From: Favolaschia claudopus
Lineage: Eukaryota; Basidiomycota; Agaricomycetes; Agaricales; Mycenaceae
Length of the DNA stretch: 64,000 bases
Reading direction: 5' to 3'
Assembly (NCBI GenBank): GCA_037176885.1
Contig: JAWWNJ010000122.1
Span: 434,001-498,000 of the forward strand
The translations under genes were made by a program, and so were the position numbers. Of the stretch, positions 1-11,451 are shown one piece after another (within the stretch, counting starts at the first letter, position 1; the number at the start of each line of letters is the position of its first letter). The notes under the pieces were generated by a model. The model was not told the origin of the DNA, did not search any database, and saw only the letters and a program-made list of their open reading frames with translations.

Positions 1-2551
1 GACGCAGCAGCGGCAAAAATTCTGCTAGCATGCAAGCGGCTTACACGCTCAGCGTTCGGACTTCCGCACAAATACGTCAAACGCCTTTATGAGAGCGTAG
101 TCATACCCAAGTCGAGGATCGACAAGACGGCGGGCCCAGATGATAATGATCAGGATTGATGCGAGGCAGGTTGAGTTGTTGTGAGGCAGTTAAACGCATT
201 GTGAGGCACATTGGCGTCGAAAGGCGACACATCCTATTTGGGTATCTGCCTCATTTTGTGCGAGGGCTTGGAAAGATTTATCAGCATATTTTTTTTGCCT
301 TATGTAAAGATTCAATATTATTTCGAAGTTCGGTGCGATTATAGAAACGTAGCAAAGACCGAAGTGAAGTCAAAGGCCTCAAAATACGCGTTCATTTCCA
401 TGCAAGTATCTCCTTACATTAGTATTGTACTTGGTAGCTATGTACTATTGCAATGAGCTTTCTAGCTACTGGCCACAACCCATCTCGATGCAAGATATCA
501 CAAAAACAAAGTAGAAAAACGCACCGAAGTCGAGACACGATGGAGGGCGCATCGCCAGCAAATACAACAGCGGCAAAGGCACCTAGGAGGCGCATGTGTT
601 GCTGTTTTTGTATGACAGAAATGAGACAGGTAAAAAAAAGAATTTGCTTGATAACACACCAGGCCAAGCTCCTTCTCAACCACCTCCGACCCCATGCCTC
701 CTAAACTACCTAGGATACACTGACTATCATTGTCGACTGTCGTCTTGCATTTGCCGGGTGTCGCCGCAGGCCGACAAAATTCGATAGCCAAAAAAGGTGA
801 TGCGTTAGTAAGCATAGTTACCGGCGGATTGCGTACATACCGATATCAAGTGTCTCAGTCGTCATCGCCCCTTTTGTTCGTCGAAGTGGGGGGGCAGAAA
901 GGTGGGATGGCGGGCTGGACGCTGCGACATGGTGGGGAGAAAAGAGAAAGGTTTGACAGCGAGAGCGCCAGCAGTCGGAAAGCATGATCCGTGACATAAC
1001 ATAACTCAAAACGGCATGTGCCGCACTTTGCGGCAATGTGCCGCACAATGCGTTTACTTACCTGCCTCACATCGACGGAATCTGCCTCGCATCAATCCTG
1101 ATCTTTATCATCTGGGCCCGCCATCTTGTATATCCTCCCCTTGGTCATACCCAAGATGACTTACGGCCTCGACACTTGGTTTTGTCCAATATCCACCTCC
1201 ACGGGATCAAATACTCGTCGTGGTAGCGTCGGGTTTGCAACGCGTCTAGGTAAAGTTCAACGCCTCGCAGGTATCCTAATCACTGGCGTCATCCGCACCA
1301 CCGCCAATGACTACCTAGACCTACTACATGCTCACAACACTCCCATCGAGCTACGGCTCAATCAGTTATGCTTCAAAGCTGCTGTACAAATCTGCAGCTC
1401 CCCGCTTCCCGCCCTCTGCACACAGTCGTAAAACGCGCCGCACGTTTCCACTCCATTCGTCGTCATCGTTCCTCCTTACACAATCTCACACATTCCAACT
1501 GAACCCCGACGACTTCGAAACTATCCGCCCATTCCCTGTCGCTCCCTCGTGGAAGGCACAATTCACCATCGACATAGCAACCAGCAAGGATGCAGCGCTC
1601 GAGCATGCCCTCGAACGACACCGCAACTTTGACCTATGTTTGTACACAGGGCTTGACAGCCGTATTGGACAATGGAGCCACCTGCATCACAGATATGCGG
1701 GACGACTCTTTCACCCGCCACCTTCACCTCGGCTCCAGCACCGACCACACCGTCTTCGAATCCGAAGTGACCGGCGCGATCCTCGCCCTTTCCTCCTTAC
1801 CATCCCTTCCCCACGTCAAACGCGTCTTCCTCGGTATCGACAATCAAAGCGCAATGCGCGCTCTTCATCGTCATAGACAGCAACCCGGCCAATATCTGCT
1901 CCTCGCCTTCCACGAGGAGCTAGAGAAGCTGCAATCTCGAGTCCCCCGCCTTCAACTACACATTGGATGGACTCCGGGACACGTGGACTTCCCGCCGAAC
2001 GAACGTGTCGACAATGAAGCCAAACTGGCTGCACAGAATGACAACAAACCCCATCCGAACACCCCTCCCCTCCTCCTTTCCCCTCTTCCCCGCAGCATCG
2101 CGGCCACCAAGGCCGAATTCCTATCCAAAACAACGACACTCTGGACGACTATGTGGAAAGCGTCACCGCGCTACCAAAAATACCGCCGGATCGACAAAGG
2201 CGCCACTGTGAACTCCATACACAAACCCCTCATGAACCTCTCCCGCCGTAATTCTAGCCTCATTGTCCAATTACGCACCGCGGCTGTTGCTCTCAATTCA
2301 TGGCTATTCAAAATCAATCGAGCAAACTCTGCCAGAAATGCCAACGTCGAGAAGACGTGTCACATTACATCCTCTCATGCTCACAGTACAACAAACAACG
2401 GTCCAACCTGCGCTCCGCACTCGGTCGCAAGGCCACTTCCCTAGGATACCTCCTCACCAATGACAAAGGAATCCGCCACCTCCTACGATACATCCACGAT
2501 ACTAACCGCTTCCCCATCTATCACGACTCCCCTCCCCTCGAACCAACCTGA
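1..2551 (+). pseudogene. LINE (non-LTR retrotransposon) ORF2 remnant: RT end, RNase H, zinc knuckle
   Basis: Remnant of a non-LTR retrotransposon polyprotein, cut by the window start. Seen: an RT C-terminal segment reading RLYESVVIPK up to the insertion at 108, resuming in the same frame after 1143 with MTYGLDTWFCPI. An RNase H domain follows at about 1560-2040 (YTG at a broken YTDGS-type site, GIDNQSAMRAL, GWTPGHVDFP, ERVDNEAK), then a C-terminal zinc knuckle, CQKCQRREDVSHYILSC, near 2325-2380. The order RT, RNase H, CCHC suits Tad1-like fungal LINEs. The frame changes at about 1430, 1650 and 2310, and a stop lies at 1429-1431, so it is dead. It is also split by a hAT-type MITE. No poly(A) tail is evident at the 3' side. 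Family-level assignment is inference; LINE identity is firm. Confidence 0.85.
108..1143. mobile_element. Non-autonomous hAT-type element inside the LINE
   Basis: Inserted in the RT coding region. The 8-bp target duplication GTCATACC is at 100-107 and 1144-1151. The ends are inverted repeats starting CAAG: about 65 bp on each side match with few changes, including a shared GGCGGGCCCAGATGATA block. A CAAG-type tip with an 8-bp TSD is the hAT signature. Subterminal GTGAGGCA / TGCCTCAC motifs recur several times near both ends, as transposase-binding repeats often do. No transposase ORF is present. Removing the insert plus one TSD restores the LINE frame. Confidence 0.88.
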
Positions 2552-3040
2552 AATTTTCAGATATACATTACTACTATCCAGCCCAACTCCAACCCCTACT
2601 ACTTGTCTTACTTTGAATCCTTCCCCGACATTACCCCCCTTCCTCCCATCTCACCCAATGCCCCCATCACGATTACTATACTTCCCCATAACACCTACGC
2701 TACCAAAAAAACTGCTAACCACCACCTCACCCTGCAGATTCCCCGGCGTTCGAGCCTCGCTCCGCACACAGGCGTACGAGTCAAGGTCGCTCCGCACTCG
2801 CACGAGCGTACGAGTCAAGGTCGCTCCGCTCTCGACCGCGAGTATGAGTCAAGCTCGCTCCGCACCCGAACCCGCCCCAGATCCTCCCGCAGTCGCCCCG
2901 CCCGCCCCGTTTGCCCCGCACTCTGTCCGGACCAAGGTCCCCATACGTTGGACTCTCTGCAGACCGTCGTTGTTACGTGTACTATAGCCGCTGCACGGCT
3001 CGCGCACGATAATTGATTCCATCATCTTCAATTCGGTGTG
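2552..3040. other. Intergenic, no gene; contains a 34-bp tandem repeat
   Basis: Nothing protein-like is seen on either strand after the LINE ends. Three copies of a 34-bp unit beginning GTACGAGTCAAGGTCGCTCC start at 2774, 2808 and 2842. The third copy is more diverged (GTATGAGTCAAGCTCG). Confidence 0.6.
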
Positions 3041-3332
3041 GCCATAAGTAGGGCCTTGACGTTCTTGAATCCCCTGCGACAGACCTGAATCAAGGCCTTA
3101 AGCCCCCGGGGTAGGGTTTCTGAGTCTTCTCAAAGGTCAACATGCAAAATACCAATCCGCTGGGAGCACCTAAAATCATCGTCAGTGCCGGTCGGGAGGA
3201 TGATGCGGGACTGATGCCTGCACTGCCGAAGGCCGTGGGAAACTTGGCTTAAGATTAAGACTTTAGACCTTAATAAGGCTTTGAGACTTCCGGGACCCTG
3301 GACCTGGAATCAAGGCCTTAAGGCGAACACTG
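3041..3332. mobile_element. Probable short relative of the TTAAGGC-rich hAT MITE
   Basis: The right end reads AAGGCC TTA AGGCGAACACTG, the same tip as the intact copy at 57666-58214, and the body contains several TTAAGGC/TAATAAGGC motifs. The left tip (CGGTGTGGCC) is a poor match to CAGTGTTCGCC and the flanking 8-mers agree only in part. A degraded copy is the best reading; its left boundary is uncertain. Confidence 0.45.
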
Positions 3333-3558
3333 TCAAAATCTGTTTCGTTGCCTGGAGTTGAAGTATTACTAACGCCATTCCGCGACTCACATGCAGGTAG
3401 GTGAGGGCAGGTGTAAAGGAAACTCCCCACTCAATCAAAAAAACCGGACAATATCCAGAAAACAGCTGTACAGTATGCCAACTAGTCTCGGAAACCCAGA
3501 CCTTCCTGCGTAGTCCTAGAGGGCGTGGTGCAGATCCGGATATGTTTCCTAATCGGTA

Positions 3559-6500
3559 AGGTAGACCCCATCCACCCTCGACGAACATCACCTGACGTGA
3601 CAGGTATTGAAACGACTATCTACTATTAGGCGAATCCCCTCGACCAAATCCAAGATATACATGTATAAAGAGTGTACCGAAAAAATTAGAGTCCTAGCGC
3701 ATCTCTGTATAAAGTAGTTCCAAAATCTTTGCCGAAACTTGCTGTTTTCGGTAATTAGTGAATGCCCGCTTCATCGAGCTCTTGTAAAATAGTTGCTGGG
3801 TAAGTCCTATGGCCAGGGTACTTCTTTGCGGCCCATGCAGCCTGGCTCCCCGTGAGCCGATGGTTGAGATATCCATCTCCGAAGCGATGACAACGGTTAA
3901 CGAAGCTGCGAATGCATTGAGAATACATTTGGATTGAGGAAAGAGCCGTACCGTCTCATGCACAACAGAGGAACTGCTTCCAAAGAGTCCATTGTGTTCT
4001 TCTCCAGCTGGTCTTCGCGGGACGACTCCGGTTTTAGGCGATAAACCCGTTTGGCGTAGCCCCAGACCATCTCAATCGGGTTCAGCTCACAATGAAATTT
4101 GGGGAGGAATAAAATCTCCACTCCATCCTTTGCACACTCCTCTTCAAGCAGTGATTTCGCACCCGCAAAGTCTGGGAGATTATACACCACGCGACGGCAG
4201 CAACATTTTGAGGTATCACTTTGATCCCCGCATTTGAAACCGGCGCATTCTGTCTTCAAGTCTGCGTAAGCATGCATCCCGCGTTCCTCTAGGATCTGTT
4301 TCATCCCCTTGAATTTACCGGGATGAAGGGGGTGGTTGTCTGGGAAGTATAAGTCCTGTTCCTTGCCGTCAAAGTGCGCTCCTGTCATTTTAATCTTCTC
4401 TTTAACCAGTTTACCCTTGGGATTATACACAAGTTTCCCCTCGGCATCCCGCTTGTTGACCTCGACAAGAAAGTTTGCAGATTCCTGGCCCCTTCGTGTG
4501 CCAGAGGGCGCTTTTGGCATTCCACGAGCTGAGAGAGAGCCTTCAGCCCGTTTCTTGTGGGTAGTAGCGTTGTCGTAAATGAATACATGGTCAAACTCGG
4601 GCCAGAGCTCTTTGACAAGAGCGCGAGCTGCCGTGGCCTGCTCAAGGACCTCATCGGAGGTAAAATATCCGTCGCGTCCTTTCCCAGGACGCATACAACG
4701 GCGGGCATTCCGTTTCGGATTATCTGGGTCACGGAGCCAGCCGAAGTCTGAGGAAAAATAGTCGGCAACCATGAGCGAATAACCTTCCCCCTTGCGGTAC
4801 GGTTTAGCCGGTGAATCCTTGTGATACCAAGTTTCCCGGCGCCTGTCATGCGCATAAAAAATACTCTCGTCGTGATACCACAGCACCACACGACGCCCGA
4901 GCAGGGTGTAATCATTCGGGAGGGGGTTACCGTCATTATCATAGATAACTGTTCTTTTTTGAAGCTCAAAAAGGCGGGGAAGGTAAATATTGTCGCGATA
5001 ATAGATGACATCTGACCGCTCGTGTCCATCAACGTACTGCCCTTTCTTGGCAGCTCTGAACCTGATGGGGGGATGAATTGAATACGCATTGTGTACGCAG
5101 TCTGGCAGAACCCTTACCTGTATCCCAGTTCATCGAGGTATCGGCGCGCTGTGGTCAAAGAAACAGCTTTGTCAATGCTATGTTCTTCTTTGACGGTGGG
5201 ACTATTCAAATAATCCACAAGTTTTTCCGCTGTAATCTCTTTCCCAAGCGACTGTAGGTGAAGCCGTATGTCATTCGCAAGATCTTCGTCGGCTAACATA
5301 CTCTCGTTCCATTCTCCATACGGGTTTACTTCCTGAACCTCTCGATTGAGGATGAATTGTCGAGATAGAGATGCTAACACCCGAGCACAGTGTACCCCCC
5401 GGCCAAGGCCATATGCAGCCAGCTTAGCTGATTCACCCCAATGAGCGTAAGTCTGCAGCCCAGGAGTCACGTAGAAATTGAGCATAGTACGGATACCCAT
5501 TAGCCGGTTTCGCGTGAAAGCACTGATGGCAGGATCTTTATAGCCAACACCGCGTAGCCCGAAAAGATCTGTCCCGCGCAATTCCCCCCGTAGAAATTTT
5601 TGAAGACATTCAAGTGCAGCTCTAGCTTCTCCAAGATCTGGAGCTCTACGGCATGCCCCAGGACGCGTAGCTTCTTCATGTATGTGATTCAAGTAAGTCC
5701 GGGGAGCACAAGGACGCGGATAATCGTCGTCGAAACCCGGAGACGATGCCAAGAGCTCGTCCTCATCCTCGGGCAGATCAAGAAAGTCAAGGGGATCATC
5801 TGCAGAGGTATCCGGGGATGGTCGGCATTCCGGAGGAGGAGGAAATGTATTGGTAGAAAGGTGATCATCGTCTTCATCATCAACTTCCTCTACAGTCACT
5901 TTGGGCAGTTTCCATACAAATGCACGCGCTGCCGGTGCACCCGATGTAGATCCTTCACATCCTGGGACGGTAAATGAATTCATTGATGCCAGAAATGGAT
6001 CGGACGCGTCCGACGCGAGAAATGGATCACTTGACGCGTCAGACGCGTCAGTTGCACTAATTGACGCGTTTTCAAGCTCTACTTGCGCGTTGTTTCCTAC
6101 CTGGAGACAGGTATAATACACAGAAATGAGATTAGAAGGGTTTCCGACTCACCTTCACATCGGGGTTCTCTTTCTGTCTTTTCTTCGGTGAGAGCCATTT
6201 TGTCAGCTTCTTTGGGCTGACTTCTTCCCATACGCGCTTGGTACCATTGCTTATGTTTCGAAGTAGATTTGTAACCCGCGCCTTCTGGAGCTTCGACGGT
6301 GGCGGCATGGCCGATTTTGACGACGAAACAGGCCAGAATGTGTGCCTCGGAGCACTAAATGGATAACTAGTCAATCAAAACCGTATATTTTATTGATGTT
6401 TCGCCATCCAATACTTAAGACACTTATTCTACACATTTTGGTCGGAGGGTTTGAGCTAATATGACTTAGATATTATTTTACAGATTTTTCTTTACGGACG

Positions 6501-6565
6501 TTCCGAAAACGGCAGTTGTCACACCGAGCCACGTGATGTTCGTCGAGGGTGGATGGGGTCTACCT
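3559..6565 (-). mobile_element. Full-length IS630-Tc1/mariner-like DNA transposon
   Basis: Complete element of 3,007 bp. TA target duplication at 3557-3558 and 6566-6567. Terminal inverted repeats of about 40 bp begin AGGTAGACCCCATCCACCCT; they differ by one or two positions between ends. The empty site is visible in the sister long-armed element near 27245, which confirms the borders. It encodes the transposase at 3755-6308 and nothing else visible. A deletion derivative lies at 55894-56869. Intact TIRs, TSD and ORF suggest it is young and possibly still active. Confidence 0.93.
3755..6308 (-). CDS. DDE transposase of the IS630-Tc1/mariner type, apparently intact
   Basis: Four exons on the minus strand: 6308-6153, 6100-5118, 5061-3952, 3905-3755, with GT-AG introns of 46-56 nt and consistent phases, giving 799 residues. 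Start at MPPPSKLQKARV; an earlier in-frame Met exists at 6374. The N-terminal third is basic, then acidic and Ser/Asp-rich (TDASDASSDPF), followed by a helical region ending in TTARRYLDELGYR, likely the DNA-binding part. The catalytic core has D444 in WYHDESIFYAHD, D543 in HVFIYDNATTH and E710 in HCELNPIEMVWGYAKR, a DDE_3-type triad. The second-to-third spacing of 166 residues is long and holds a cysteine cluster (CAGFKCGDQSDTSKCCC), which may bind zinc. The tail has GSQAAWAAKKYPGHR. No stop or frameshift was found. Cuts and joins its own TIR-flanked DNA in the nucleus by family analogy. Confidence 0.88.
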
Positions 6566-6828
6566 TAATTATAATGACAGCTTTTGACGTTTGATTGATT
6601 TTGAGGGGGTGATGGGAAAAAGGACTTGGGCCAATTCCCTGAGGCGACCTACCATAACCCCTTCTCCCTTAACCACATCGACTCTCCTTGCTCGCGTCCG
6701 CCGCCAACTACAATACCATGCATCCGGAGGGTGGTGACCGTCACCCCGCCCCCCGTAGCGCTCTCAACAGCTCCTGGCGCGGCGGCGCGCAGCTAACGCA
6801 GCCAACGAATACGGCTACAATTCAAAAC

Positions 6829-7082
6829 TGTGACGGATGCGAAAAGAATCGAGATCCGCCACACGGAGAAGCTTAGTGAGCGAGAAATGACTGTTGTAAG
6901 CTTTTAAATTCACCGAAGATTTCTATCTACTACAGCTCGACTTATATATTCTACAGCGAGGTAAGACAAATGCGGAATGAAGTCATCCATGAGCAAATAA
7001 AAATGGAGGGGTAGGAGGAGAGTGGAGTATGTTTGAGTGAGATACGGTCACGGGATAATCCAGGGGAAATAATATCGTTACA
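6829..7082 (-). repeat. 3' LTR of the gag-only element
   Basis: 254 bp, bounded TG..CA in both directions (TGTGACGGATGCG to ATATCGTTACA on the plus strand). About 98% identical to the copy at 10350-10606. It holds the last codons and stop of the gag frame. Confidence 0.9.
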
Positions 7083-10000
7083 TATGCCCTCCAGGTTGTC
7101 GCGTAGACAAGCTGAAAACAGTCCTCCTCCAACAAAAAGTCCTCCTCGGGATGAAACCACCCGGGAGCGATATATCACCACTCATGCGACCCTCCGCAAT
7201 AACTGGGTCACTGAGATCCTGCGCAACAACTGCTTCGCATTCAGACTCCGCGATACAGCGTGGAATCCGGAGACGATGGTTCGCGGAAGCAGGAATTGCA
7301 TGCTCTGGATCATCGCGTCGGCAGCCAGCGTCACGATGCGGAAAAGCGGTTTCGACATGTGGATGTTCGTGAGGCGTAGACGGCTGGGAAATGAACGGGT
7401 CAAACCCGTCGGCGCGGATGATGCAAGAAGTGAGCGGGGTGAGGCGAGTTTGGGAGGAAAATGGTGTCGGAGAGGGAAAGATGGTTGGCGAAGAGTTGGA
7501 TGAAGTAGAAGATGGTGTGGGTGAGCTGGGATCGACGGCCAAGGCCAGGCGGCTTGGTTCTTCATCGCCGTCCACTGCAAAGTCACGTAATGACGTGCGG
7601 GGTTCAATCTCGCAGCTCTGTTCCGCAATCAGTGGCTGTCCGCTTGACAGCTCTTCGACTTCGCTCTTGCCTTTCACCTTCATCTCAACGTCTGACTCGA
7701 CGTCGACACAATGGCTCGACTATGGCTCGACGCCTGCTATTCCAACGCTACAAGCGCTCACTACAAATGGTTCAAACGGCGTGTCATTGACAACGTCGTC
7801 TTCGCTCGAATCAACATAGATGTCTTCTGAGTCCGTGTTATATTTCAACGGGAGGTCGACAAACCGCTCGAAATTTTCATTTCTGGTACTCTCGCCCTCC
7901 TCGACTTCCATTGAGAAGGCGATTGACCCTACATATAGGGTTTCCAAGACGTCCGAAGGAGCGTACAAGGAATCATAGTCCAAATTCACCCCGTGAGTTC
8001 GGAGCTCAGTTTCTGGATGATTGTTCTCAGAACCATCAACGGCTTGTTCATCCGACTCGGCAGAGGCGTTATTAACACGCCCTCCGTTCTCAAGTTCATG
8101 TTTTACTTGAACTTCAGAGTTATCTTCGACATAATCGTCGACAACATTCTCGGCATTCTCACTGAGAACCTCAGCGGTGTCGCCCTCTGAATCAGAGTTC
8201 AACACTAGAAGCCTTTCCGCGTCTTCAGCGCCAGCAACAACCTTTCTCCAACTGGAGGTTTCTGGGTCCAATTTTTGACGCCATAATTCGATCTGAACAT
8301 CGTCTCGAAGACTCATCCAGAGAGTGATAACCTTTTCCTGATTTTCAGGTAAGCCTATCATCGTCCAAAATTGTTCTATCTCAGCAATATGCTCTATTAC
8401 TGACTTGTTGCCTTGATGGCAGCGCGCGAGTTCGTCTCGCTGTCGCAAGCGGAAATCTCTCGGGAAGCAATAATTAAGCAGTTCAAAGAAGAATTTGGTT
8501 AAAGTCCACTTCCGTTCATATTTAACAGCCTTGCGCTGATAAAATTCGGCAGCCTTTCCTTTAAGGAAATAACTGATGAAGAAGATTTGATCTTCTTCAG
8601 ATACTTTGCCCATTTGCACGTACGTTGTGCTCTCGCGAACAAATTTCAAATATAGATACGGATCTACAGATCCGTCGTATTTGTTCGGTTCAATGGGTTT
8701 CAACCGCATCTTAGGTTCATTGGATCGCCTAGATTTCCGATCCAGAAGTGGAATCGGTTGAAGAGGAACTGTCCGAAGAACTGGACGAAGATGGCGACGA
8801 GTCGTGCCCAGTCGCACGGCGAATGGTCTGCTCGAGGAGTCCTCCGGTAGGAAATCTCCCGGGAAACGGTCCCTTCTTGACCTTGTGCGGATGAGGGTTG
8901 GGTTCCTTCGATTTCTTCGAAGTTTTCCCAGTGCGCATGTGCTCTTCAATACCGTTTAACACAGCACGCTTAGCCTGATTTACATTTACAGGCTTCGGCT
9001 CGGAATTTAATTCCTTGAGTCGCTTTTTCAAACTCTTGATCTCTCGGGATCGTTCTTTGGTCTGCGCAGACGCTTTACGCTCTCGGTTACGAGGCGTTGA
9101 GTTTGATTCGCGGTCTGAATCGGAGTCTCCATCCGATTCAACCTGGACATGTTTGCGAGAGTGTTTAGACTTCTCGGCACGGCGAACGCGCAAGCGTTCA
9201 ATGTCCTTCTTGGAAAGTCCAATCTCATGTGAGCTTTCCTTCTTGTCTCTATTCTTAGCGACAAGATTCTCATCCTTCTTCCCAGAGGAATGTCCACTGC
9301 TATGCCTTTTAGCAGAGGTTTTCGGTAACTTAACCGAATTAACTGATGATTTCTCACTGAACTCATCGTCAGATACCTTTGTTGTCAAAGGTTCTGCGTT
9401 TGAAATGCCCGAAAGCTCGGATTGAGCTTGGCTCAAATGTTCCACCAAATGTAACACCAGACGAAAATGGAACATGCGGGAGTCGCACCCACACAACCGT
9501 TGGACTAACTGTCCCTTCGTCTCACGCCCGTTTCTGGGTCCAAGTTACCCCAGCTCGGCCACGTGACCGCTGTAACGTGCCCGATCGATACATCCATGCG
9601 CCAATACTCAAGCGCAATACGACGATATTCATCAGGATTCATTTCCTGATCCTTACGCGGTACGGACACAGTCGCTTCAGCGGAACGAACAGAATTAATT
9701 GCATTATTATTCAAGCGCGAGTTCAAATTTTCACGGTGCGTTCTCGCCGTTTTATTATCTACCTGCGTCCAGGTATTTAACTCCTCATCGCTAGCATCGA
9801 TGAGGCTGAAGTTTACGTTGCGCTCAGGCAACGAAACAGGCGACATGTTAACACCCGAAGGCATTCCACCAGCAACACCTGTCCCCATTGAAGGAGAAGG
9901 CGAAGAAGCAACTACCCGGCTATACAATAGCTCGGGCGAAACGGGGCGAGACCGATGGTCAACGCTACGAGCGGAATGCTCGGGAGACACCACCTCGAAT

Positions 10001-10215
10001 GAGGCAGGATAACCCACTTCGAATGAAGTAGGGTGCGACTTGGGTAAACCCGAAGTCGAACGCAGAGCGGAATGCTCGCGGGGGGCGAAGTGCCCAGGAG
10101 CGCGATGCTCCAAAGAAAAGGGAAAGTGCTCACTACGTTCATGTCGACTCCCAGTAGAAACAGAATTGGCCTGGGACGTAATAGGAGCAGCAGAGGCGCG
10201 TCCAGAGTGAGACAT
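7078..10215 (-). pseudogene. Ty3/Gypsy-type Gag of the non-autonomous LTR element
   Basis: Gag-like protein of about 1,000 residues starting MSHSGRASAAPITSQ at 10215. Order: Ser/Arg/Glu-rich head (SRHERSEHFP); EYRRIALEYWRMDVSIGHV near 9600; a conserved LCGCDSRMFHFRLVLHLVEH block near 9470; a basic linker rich in KK, RE and poly-Ser; then the retrotransposon gag core (EPNKYDGSVDPYLYLKFVRE, FLKGKAAEFYQRKAVKYERK, CFPRDFRLRQRDELARCHQG) at 8690-8390; then an acidic tail. No CCHC knuckle. Breaks seen: frameshifts at about 9520 and 8740 and an in-frame stop at 7720-7722. These may mean it is now dead, or that it moves by trans-supplied Gag. Relation to basidiomycete Gypsy gags is by pattern, not alignment. 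Confidence 0.78.
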
Positions 10216-10349
10216 CGTGAGACAAGTTGGTGAAACACTCGAAGATAGAAGACTTGATGAGAGGGTTTGTCGTCGAAGTCGGTAGCGGCGGTTGATCAGA
10301 CCACAGTAAACCAGAGCAGACGGCGACAGAAGCAAGAGAGTCAAAAAGA

Positions 10350-10606
10350 TGTGACGGATGCGAAAAGAATCGAGATCCGCCACACGGAGAAGCTTAGTGA
10401 GCGAACCGAAATGACTGTTGTAAGCTTTTAAATTCACCGAAGATTTCTATCTACTACAGCTCGACTTATATATTCTACAGCGAGGTAAGACAAATGCGGA
10501 ATGAAGTCATCCATGAGCAAATAAAAATGGAGAGGTAGGAGGAGAGTGGAGTATGTTTGAGTGAGATACGGTCACGGAATAATACAGGGGAAATGATATC
10601 GTTACA
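10350..10606 (-). repeat. 5' LTR of the gag-only element
   Basis: 257 bp, TG..CA bounded, matching 6829-7082 apart from about four substitutions and one 3-bp indel. Directly upstream of the gag start on the minus strand, so it should carry the promoter. No confident primer-binding site was recognised at its inner edge (TCTTTTTGACTCTC). Confidence 0.9.
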
Positions 10607-11451
10607 AAAACATACGCGCGACGCAGTGAGCTCGCCGTTCCGGCAGCACACGAATAACACCACACGGGCACGCTAGACTTCGCCAAGGCGCTTTTTTTGC
10701 AGCTCGACGTCGTCCGCATTCTCACGACATTTCGTCTCGCTCTGGCTGATAACTGTGTTTAGCGGCCTCTATACCAATTGCTTTCCCGCCGCCGCTCGCT
10801 GCTGCACACTCGCTTCTCTGTCATTCCCACATCCACCACCATTATGTCCGACTGCCGAGCTTTACCACCATCTCATGCGCGCTATAGGGCCAAGACATCC
10901 CGACATCCCGATTGGGGGGTTGGACTCGCTTGAGCAGCTAGGAGTTGGGAGGAGATGGGGGGCGCGGGACGCCCACGAGTGCTATTGATAGAGTCGCAAA
11001 TTTCCACTGGATTTGGGTGTATGTATGTACCAAAGACTGTAATTACACTTTAAAGGGAGTTGTGGGTTCTACATGCAAAAAAATGTGTATTTTATGCAGT
11101 TCGGGAATAATGGTAGGTCGCCTCAGGGAATTGGCCCAGACCTTCCTAAGTCCTTTTTCTCATCACCCCTCAAAATCAATCAAACGTCAAAAGCTGTCAT
11201 TATAATCACCGATTAGGAAACATATCCGGCTCTGCACTACGCCCTCTAGGACTACGCAGGAAGGTCTGGGTTTCCGAGACTATATGCCAACACGAGTTGC
11301 TGGGAATCTCAGAGGGATGCAAAGCTGTTGATGCGATAAACCTTTCACAGCAGCTTAGAGCTGTGCAGATACAGCTATTAGCAAATCGGGTAATGTGCCT
11401 GCTCCACCCTTGATTTGCGGACCAGTTACACACAGCCCCCGCACAGTTTAT

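Larger units (their letters stand above)
6829..10606 (-). mobile_element. Gag-only LTR retrotransposon (TR-GAG-like, non-autonomous)
   Basis: Flanked by the 5-bp TSD AAAAC (6824-6828 and 10607-10611). LTRs are 6829-7082 and 10350-10606; on the coding strand they run TGTAACGATATC to GTCACA. The only coding content is a gag-type polyprotein on the minus strand. There is no protease, RT, RNase H or integrase. The gag frame runs into the 3' LTR (stop at 7078-7080), so pol is absent rather than decayed. LTRs differ by about four substitutions and a 3-bp indel, so insertion is fairly recent. Gag core resembles Ty3/Gypsy gag, so mobilisation by a Gypsy partner is likely. Confidence 0.88.
3483..11282. 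mobile_element. Long-armed hAT-like non-autonomous element, host for two later insertions
   Basis: Starts TAGTCTCGGAAACCCAGACC and ends with the inverse. The flanks repeat TATGCCAAC (3474-3482 and 11283-11291), an 8-9 bp TSD. The terminal arms are about 170 bp each: the left arm is 3483-3558 plus 6566-6662, the right is 11111-11282. The left arm is split by the mariner-like transposon, and the interior by the gag-only LTR element at 6829-10606. Without these, roughly 1 kb remains with no transposase. The interior at 6660-6828 matches the reverse complement of 27000-27130 in the sister copy at 26229-27314. YAG-type tips plus 8-bp TSDs suggest hAT; the long folded arms are unusual for that group. 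Confidence 0.85.

Noticed and set aside
5061..5118. Apparent frameshift between the two large transposase ORFs
   Set aside because: A GTAAGG..CATCAG intron joins ELGYR to FRAAKKGQYVDG in phase.
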